Shown here piece by piece: positions 59,496-64,000 of a DNA stretch of 64,000 bases (positions are counted from its first letter, which is position 1; the number at the start of each line of letters is the position of its first letter). The notes beneath the pieces were generated by a model that saw only the letters and a list, made by a program, of their open reading frames with translations, was not told where the DNA came from and searched no databases. This DNA is from JAJFUI01 sp039698035 (GTDB lineage: Bacteria; Planctomycetota; Planctomycetia; Pirellulales; Thermoguttaceae). The DNA lies in NCBI GenBank assembly GCA_039698035.1, contig JBDKSW010000015.1:49551-113550 (forward strand), given 5' to 3'. The position numbers were made by a program, and so were the translations under genes.

Positions 59496-60410
59496 ATGCC
59501 GCTCCGTCTTGGCACTCGTGCGAGTCCGCTGGCCCGTTGGCAAGCCGAATGGGTCGCCGCGCAGTTGCGGAGTCGCGGGATCGAGGTCGCCTTGATTCCC
59601 ATTGTCACGGCCGGCGACCGCCAACGCGGCGTCATTGGCGAAACCAACGAGCCGGGCCTCTTCACCAAGGAGATCCAATTGGCCCTGCTCGACGGCCGCA
59701 TCGACCTGGCCGTTCACAGCCTCAAGGACCTGCCGACCGAGCCGGTCGCCGGGCTGACCGTGGCGGCCGTGCCCGAGCGAGGGCCGTTCGGCGATGCCCT
59801 GGTCTCGACGGACGCGACGCCGTTGAACGCGCTGCCGCAAGGCGCTCGGGTTGGCACTGGCAGCTTGCGTCGCAGGGCGCAATTGCTCCATGTCCGGCCC
59901 GATCTGACGGTGGCCGACATTCGCGGCAACGTCGATACCCGGTTGCGGAAGCTCCGCGAGGGCGGCTACGACGCGCTCCTGCTGGCCGAGGCCGGCCTGC
60001 GCCGTCTCGCCTTGGACCGGGAAATTGCCGAGCTGATCCCACCAGAGATCGTGCTGCCCGCGCCAGGCCAAGGTGCGTTGTCGCTTGAAATTCGGGCTGA
60101 TGATGTGGCGGCCCGAGCGTGTGTCACGCCGCTGGACCATTCGCCGACGCACAACGCGGTTCGTGCAGAGCGGGCCCTGTCGGCCGCGCTCGACAGCGGC
60201 TGCCTCGCCCCCGTGGCCGCGCTTGGCCGCGTCGAAGGCGACCGGCTGACGCTCGTGGGCCGTGTGCTGAGCCCCGATGGCGCGAAGATGATCGAGAGCC
60301 GCCTGGAAGGCCCGGCTTGCGACGCCGAATCGCTGGGCCGACGTGTGGCCGGGGCCTTGCTCGCGCAAGGCGCCGCCGCCATGATTCACGCCGCCCGCAC
60401 CACCGCGTGA
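59496..60410 (+). CDS. hemC: Hydroxymethylbilane synthase (porphobilinogen deaminase)
   Basis: 304 residues. Start MPLRLGTRASPLARWQAEWV. Catalytic Asp D78 in AVHSLKDLPTEP, and the cofactor-binding C236 in LSAALDSGCLAPVA, which carries the dipyrromethane. It polymerises four porphobilinogens to the linear tetrapyrrole for heme and B12. It is followed by an 8-bp hairpin (60441-60464) without a T-run. Confidence 0.96.
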   Translation: MPLRLGTRASPLARWQAEWVAAQLRSRGIEVALIPIVTAGDRQRGVIGETNEPGLFTKEIQLALLDGRIDLAVHSLKDLPTEPVAGLTVAAVPERGPFGDALVSTDATPLNALPQGARVGTGSLRRRAQLLHVRPDLTVADIRGNVDTRLRKLREGGYDALLLAEAGLRRLALDREIAELIPPEIVLPAPGQGALSLEIRADDVAARACVTPLDHSPTHNAVRAERALSAALDSGCLAPVAALGRVEGDRLTLVGRVLSPDGAKMIESRLEGPACDAESLGRRVAGALLAQGAAAMIHAARTTA

Positions 60411-60836
60411 TGTGGCACCGCCATCGCGCCAGGCTCGGGAGAAGGTTGCTGCTGGTCAACCTTCCGCGAACCGCGGTGTCCCCCACGGCTGGCTGCCTTG
60501 CAGGTATTTCGCCACCCACCCGTCGCGGGCCCCCCGCGCTTGCCGGTTATTCCCGGCCAAGATGCTTGACCTCTCGGCAAATACGGTTATAACGAGGGTG
60601 ATATTTACGGGGGGTAGCCGCAGCTTCTCGCGGGCCTATCAAAATGTCTGGTCCGATGAAGCGGCTGAAAGCCAAGCAGGCTTGCAGGATGCGTGAGCGT
60701 CGGGCGGCTCCTCGAAAAAGCGACTGAGCGGTTCTGGTTCAATCCCAACGGCTCCGGGCCGGCCATCGTCGAAAGGCGAGTTCTTGGTTCGGAGACGAAC
60801 GCCAATGATCGCATACAACTTTTCGGAGAAGTCATC
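60411..60836. other. Gene-free leader region before the repeat protein (426 bases)
   Basis: It contains a GAAGGTTG/CAACCTTC hairpin (60441-60464), a promoter candidate (60566-60593) and a long leader of about 240 bases. A 27-codon basic open frame (60644-60727, starts MSGPMKRLKAKQACRMRERR) lies in the leader but has no good ribosome site, so I do not call it a gene. Confidence 0.5.
60566..60593 (+). promoter_or_regulatory. Candidate promoter of the repeat protein gene
   Basis: TTGACC (60566-60571), 16 bases, TATAAC (60588-60593). The distance to ATG 60837 implies a leader of about 240 bases. Confidence 0.5.
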
Positions 60837-63800
60837 ATGAGACGATCTTGCTCAAGGCACTTCACACGCATTGCGTTTGCGGCAGTTCTTCTCCTCGTTG
60901 CAACGTCACTGGCCCAGGCGGCGATCACGCCCTCGGGCAACGTGGATCCGAGCGATCCGACGACCTGGACCAGTTCGACGACCGGCTATGTTGGCTACAC
61001 GTCCAACGGCACTCTGACGGTCGACAGCGGCAGCGACTTGCTTTCCAGATACGGCTACATCGGTTACACGAGCGGCATTTCTGGCCTTGTGACGATCGAC
61101 GGCGCCGGCTCGACGTGGACCAACAGCGGTAGTCTCTACGTCGGCTACTTTGGCAGCGGCTCGCTCGCGATCACCGGCGGCGGCTCTGTCAGGAACACAT
61201 TCGGCTACATCGGCTTGAACAGCGGTTCGACGGGCACGGTGACGGTCGGTGGCTCCGGATCGAAGTGGACCAACAGCAGTTATCTTTTCGTGGGCGGCTC
61301 CGGCAACGGCTCGCTCGCGATCACCGCCGGCGGCTCCGTCAGCAATACCTACGGCTACATCGGCTACAACAGTGGTACGACGGGCACGGTGACGGTCGAT
61401 GGCTCCGGCTCGCAATGGATTAACAGCGGCATCCTTTACGTTGGCAACTACGGCAGCGGAACGCTAGAGATCAGCAATGGCGGCTCCGTCAGCAATACCT
61501 ACGGCTACCTCGGCTACAATAGCGGCTCGACGGGGACCGTGACGGTCAATGGCGCCGGCTCGACCTGGACCAACAGCGGTGATCTTTACGTTGGCTCTTC
61601 CGGCAGCGGCTCGCTTAACATCACCAACGGTGGCGTCGTCTCGGTTGCTGGCACAACCTATGTCGGCTCTGGCAGTGGCGCCGGCACCATCAATTTTGGC
61701 TCGAACGGGGGAACGCTCACAACCGCAATGCTCTGGGCGCCACCTTCCCAGTTGACAGGCACGGGAACAATCAATGCCCGTGGGCTGGTGAGTGACGTTG
61801 ATCTTGTATTCGATGCGACACACGGTTTGTGTCCCACGGCTACTCTCAACAGCTCGGCCATTCAGAATATCACCATCAACCTGGACATGTCCACGGCGGC
61901 CAACAACGGAGCTTTGGGCGTGGGCTACGAAGGCGCCGGCTCGCTCACGATCAAGGATGGCGTCGCTGTGACATCCACCGCTGGTTATCTTGGCTACAAT
62001 AGCGGCTCGACGGGCACGGCGACGGTCGATGGCGCCGGCTCGAAGTGGACCAACGGCGGCACTCTCTACGTCGGCTCTTCTGGCAGCGGAACGCTAGAGA
62101 TCAGCAATGGCGGCTCCGTTAGTAATACCACTGGCTACCTCGGCTACAATAGCGGCTCGACGGGGACCGTGACGGTCGGCGGCTCCGGTTCGCAATGGAC
62201 CAACAGCGGTAGTCTTTACGTTGGCAACTACGGCAGCGGAACGCTAGAGATCAGCAATGGCGGCTCCGTCAGCAATACCTACGGCTACATCGGCTACAAG
62301 AGCGGCTCGACGGGCACGGTGACGGTCGGCGGCTCCGGCTCGACCTGGACCAATAGCAGTTATCTTTACGTGGGCGGCTCCGGCAACGGCTCGCTCGCGA
62401 TCACCGGCGGCGGCTCCGTCAGCAATACCTACGGCTACATCGGCTACAACAGTGGTACGACGGGCACGGTGACGGTCGGCGGCTCGGGCTCGAAGTGGAC
62501 CAACAGCAGTCAGCTTGAAATTGGCGTTTACGGGAGCGGCTCACTTGCGATCACCGCCGGCGCCTCCGTCAGCAGCAACTACAGCGGCTACCTCGGCTAC
62601 TACAGCGGCTCGACCGGCACGGTGACGGTCAACGGCTCCGGCTCGCAATGGACCAACAGCGGCAGTCTCTACGTTGGCAACTACGGCAGTGGAACGCTCA
62701 CGATCAGCAATGGCGGCTCCGTTAGTAATACCGCTGGCTACCTCGGCTACGACAGCGGTACGACGGGCACGGTGACGGTCGAAGGCGCCGGCTCGCAATG
62801 GACCAACAGTGGCACTCTTTACGTTGGCTCTTTCGGCAGCGGCTCGCTCGCGATCACCGCCGGCGGCTCCGTCAGCAATACCTACGGCTACATCGGTTAC
62901 CAGAGCGGTTCGACGGGCACGGCAACGGTCGGTGGCTCTGGCTCGACCTGGACCAACAGCGGTTATCTTTACGTGGGCTCCTCCGGCAGTGGAACGCTCG
63001 CGATCACCGGCGGCGGCTCCGTCAGCAATACCTCCGGCTCCATCGGCTACAACAGCGGTTCGACGGGCACGGTGACGGTCGGCGGCTCGGGCTCGACATG
63101 GACCAACAGCGACACTCTCTACGTGGGCAACTGCGGCGGCGGAACACTCGCGATCACCGATGGCGGCACCGTTAGCAATACCTACGGCTGCGTCGGCCAG
63201 AACAGCGGCGCGACGGGCAGTGTGACGGTGGATGGCTCTGGCTCGACGTGGACCAACAGCAGTTGTCTTTACGTCGGCTTCTATGGCACCGGAACGCTTT
63301 CGATTACTAACGGTGGCTCCGTCAGCAATACCACTGGCTACCTCGGCTACCGCAGCAGTATGACCGGCACGGTGACGGTCGGCGGCTCCGGCTCGAAGTG
63401 GATCAATAGCGGCAGTCTTTACGTTGGCTATTCGGGCAGCGGCTCGCTCGCGATTACGGGTGGCGGCTCCGTCGTCAGCAATGGCACTAGCTACATCGGC
63501 TATGCCAGTGGTTCGACGGGCACAGTGACGGTCGATGGCGCTGGTTCGATCTGGACCAACAGCAGTGAGTTGGATGTTGGCTATTACGGCAGCGGATCGC
63601 TCGCAATCACCGGCGGCGGCTCCATCAGCAATACCACTGGCTACATCGGCCGCTACAGCGGTTCGACGGGCACGGCGTCGGTCGGTGGCTCTGGCTCGAC
63701 CTGGACCAACAGCGGCACTCTCTACGTGGGCAACTCCGGCGGCGGAACACTCGCGATCACCGGCGGCGGCTCCGTGAGCAATACCTACGGCTACATCGGC

Positions 63801-64000
63801 AACTTGAGCGGTTCGACGGGCAGTGTGACGGTCGACGGCTCCGGTTCGACCTGGACCAATAGCGGTACTCTCTACGTTGGCTCCACCGGCAGCGGAACAC
63901 TCAACATTACCAACGGCGGCTCTGTTTCGGCCACTGGCACGACCTATGTCGGTTCTGGCAGTGGCACCGGCGTCATCAACTTTGGCTCAAACGGTGGAAC
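60837..64000 (+). CDS. Giant secreted repeat protein, N-terminal part (runs off the window)
   Basis: At least 1054 codons with no stop before the edge. A CGGAGAAG ribosome site precedes ATG 60837. A signal peptide (TRIAFAAVLLLVATSLAQAA, cut near residue 29) leads to Thr/Ser/Gly/Asn-rich 50-residue repeats. Each repeat has GYIGYNSGSTGTVTV, then GSGSxWTNSGxLYVG, then GSGxLAITxGGSVSNT. Four units form block 1 (from about 61053), then a different spacer of about 110 residues (61633-61970, TTYVGSGSGAGTINFGSNGG), then 13 units (from 61983). The spacer motif returns at 63938. It resembles beta-helical autotransporter-like or PEP-CTERM surface proteins; the C-terminal anchor is outside the window. 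Confidence 0.85.
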   Translation, partial: MRRSCSRHFTRIAFAAVLLLVATSLAQAAITPSGNVDPSDPTTWTSSTTGYVGYTSNGTLTVDSGSDLLSRYGYIGYTSGISGLVTIDGAGSTWTNSGSLYVGYFGSGSLAITGGGSVRNTFGYIGLNSGSTGTVTVGGSGSKWTNSSYLFVGGSGNGSLAITAGGSVSNTYGYIGYNSGTTGTVTVDGSGSQWINSGILYVGNYGSGTLEISNGGSVSNTYGYLGYNSGSTGTVTVNGAGSTWTNSGDLYVGSSGSGSLNITNGGVVSVAGTTYVGSGSGAGTINFGSNGGTLTTAMLWAPPSQLTGTGTINARGLVSDVDLVFDATHGLCPTATLNSSAIQNITINLDMSTAANNGALGVGYEGAGSLTIKDGVAVTSTAGYLGYNSGSTGTATVDGAGSKWTNGGTLYVGSSGSGTLEISNGGSVSNTTGYLGYNSGSTGTVTVGGSGSQWTNSGSLYVGNYGSGTLEISNGGSVSNTYGYIGYKSGSTGTVTVGGSGSTWTNSSYLYVGGSGNGSLAITGGGSVSNTYGYIGYNSGTTGTVTVGGSGSKWTNSSQLEIGVYGSGSLAITAGASVSSNYSGYLGYYSGSTGTVTVNGSGSQWTNSGSLYVGNYGSGTLTISNGGSVSNTAGYLGYDSGTTGTVTVEGAGSQWTNSGTLYVGSFGSGSLAITAGGSVSNTYGYIGYQSGSTGTATVGGSGSTWTNSGYLYVGSSGSGTLAITGGGSVSNTSGSIGYNSGSTGTVTVGGSGSTWTNSDTLYVGNCGGGTLAITDGGTVSNTYGCVGQNSGATGSVTVDGSGSTWTNSSCLYVGFYGTGTLSITNGGSVSNTTGYLGYRSSMTGTVTVGGSGSKWINSGSLYVGYSGSGSLAITGGGSVVSNGTSYIGYASGSTGTVTVDGAGSIWTNSSELDVGYYGSGSLAITGGGSISNTTGYIGRYSGSTGTASVGGSGSTWTNSGTLYVGNSGGGTLAITGGGSVSNTYGYIGNLSGSTGSVTVDGSGSTWTNSGTLYVGSTGSGTLNITNGGSVSATGTTYVGSGSGTGVINFGSNGG
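61053..63938 (+). repeat. Tandem 150/153-bp coding repeats
   Basis: Successive units begin near 61053, 61203, 61353, 61503, then 61983, 62133, 62283, 62433, 62586, 62736, 62886, 63036, 63186, 63336, 63489, 63639 and 63789. Spacing is exactly 150 bases, except 153 for the units starting at 62433 and 63336, so frame is kept throughout. Units are highly similar at the DNA level, down to shared words such as GGCTCCGTCAGCAATACC. Confidence 0.9.

Noticed and set aside
60441..60464. GAAGGTTG/CAACCTTC hairpin after hemC as an intrinsic terminator
   Set aside because: The stem is good but no T-run follows, so I list it only as a hairpin.
60644..60727. 27-codon basic open frame in the leader of the repeat gene
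   Set aside because: No convincing ribosome site and too short to judge without conservation data.
60730..60775. GGTTCAATCCC word as part of a tRNA T-arm
   Set aside because: No matching acceptor stem, D-arm or anticodon arm at tRNA spacing.
60906..62798. Minus-strand and other-frame open frames rich in HRARRTAVVAEVA-like words
   Set aside because: They are by-products of the repeated plus-strand codons and have no start signals.
61053..63938. 150-bp repeats as a CRISPR array or satellite DNA
   Set aside because: Units are directly adjacent, in frame, code for a regular 50-residue motif and follow a signal peptide, with no unique spacers.

Overview
This 64-kb window looks like chromosomal DNA of a planctomycete, probably of the Pirellulales type. 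It is GC-rich and gene-dense. Pointers to this group are a protein with the HYExAFE signature next to a DNA adenine methylase, a secreted CHAT-domain protein beside an outer-membrane beta-barrel, a PduS/PduT-like pair of microcompartment proteins, a rhamnose/fucose catabolic neighbourhood rich in Gfo/Idh oxidoreductases, and an acidic HTH protein with a C-terminal membrane helix. I saw no rRNA, tRNA, CRISPR array, transposase or phage gene. The assignment rests on gene families only.

Layout. 0.1-2.8 kb: rhamnulokinase and a Gfo/Idh oxidoreductase. 2.9-8.8 kb (minus strand): a six-gene operon made of a TetR regulator, an HlyD-like adaptor, two separate ABC ATPases and two ABC-2 permeases. This is the gene set of Escherichia coli cecR-ybhGFSR with YbhF split in two. 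Its promoter overlaps a clear inverted-repeat operator. 8.9-9.9 kb: a short MgtE-like Mg2+ transporter. 10-18.1 kb: a carbohydrate cluster with a DUF4432 mutarotase-like protein, a cupin-like protein, two xylose-isomerase-like TIM barrels, a second Gfo/Idh protein and a secreted GH29 alpha-L-fucosidase. With rhaB this suggests use of 6-deoxyhexoses from fucose- and rhamnose-containing polysaccharides.

18.4-33.1 kb is mostly housekeeping and envelope genes: a B12-binding radical SAM protein, an S41 protease, purD, a prepilin peptidase, a lone antitoxin-like gene, larE, an HTH-membrane protein with a small anchored partner, an MgtC/DUF4010 membrane protein, panD, a MATE exporter, a U32 peptidase and a 44-residue zinc-ribbon protein. 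33.2-41 kb: a TPR-CHAT protein divergent from an outer-membrane barrel, then a possible restriction-modification pair and hisS. 41.2-43.4 kb: an ECF sigma factor overlapping its putative anti-sigma factor. 43.4-45.4 kb: a PduS-like Fe-S flavoprotein and a tandem-BMC shell protein with the PduT cluster cysteine.

45.4-54.5 kb (minus strand): a chemotaxis operon in the order cheY, cheX, cheA, cheW, mcp, cheB, cheR. CheA carries two CheW-like domains and a receiver domain, and no flagellar or pilus genes are next to the operon. 54.8-60.4 kb: a secreted protein of unknown function, a cold-shock protein with a clear terminator, an LptF/G permease, a ComF protein, a DUF502 membrane protein and hemC. 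60.8-64 kb: the start of a giant secreted protein made of 50-residue repeats (about 17 units of 150 or 153 bp). It is open to the window edge.

At smaller scale, a GC-rich palindromic repeat (CCCCTC..CCCG stem) occurs in several intergenic gaps. One copy is read in frame as the N-terminus of a sugar isomerase-like protein.
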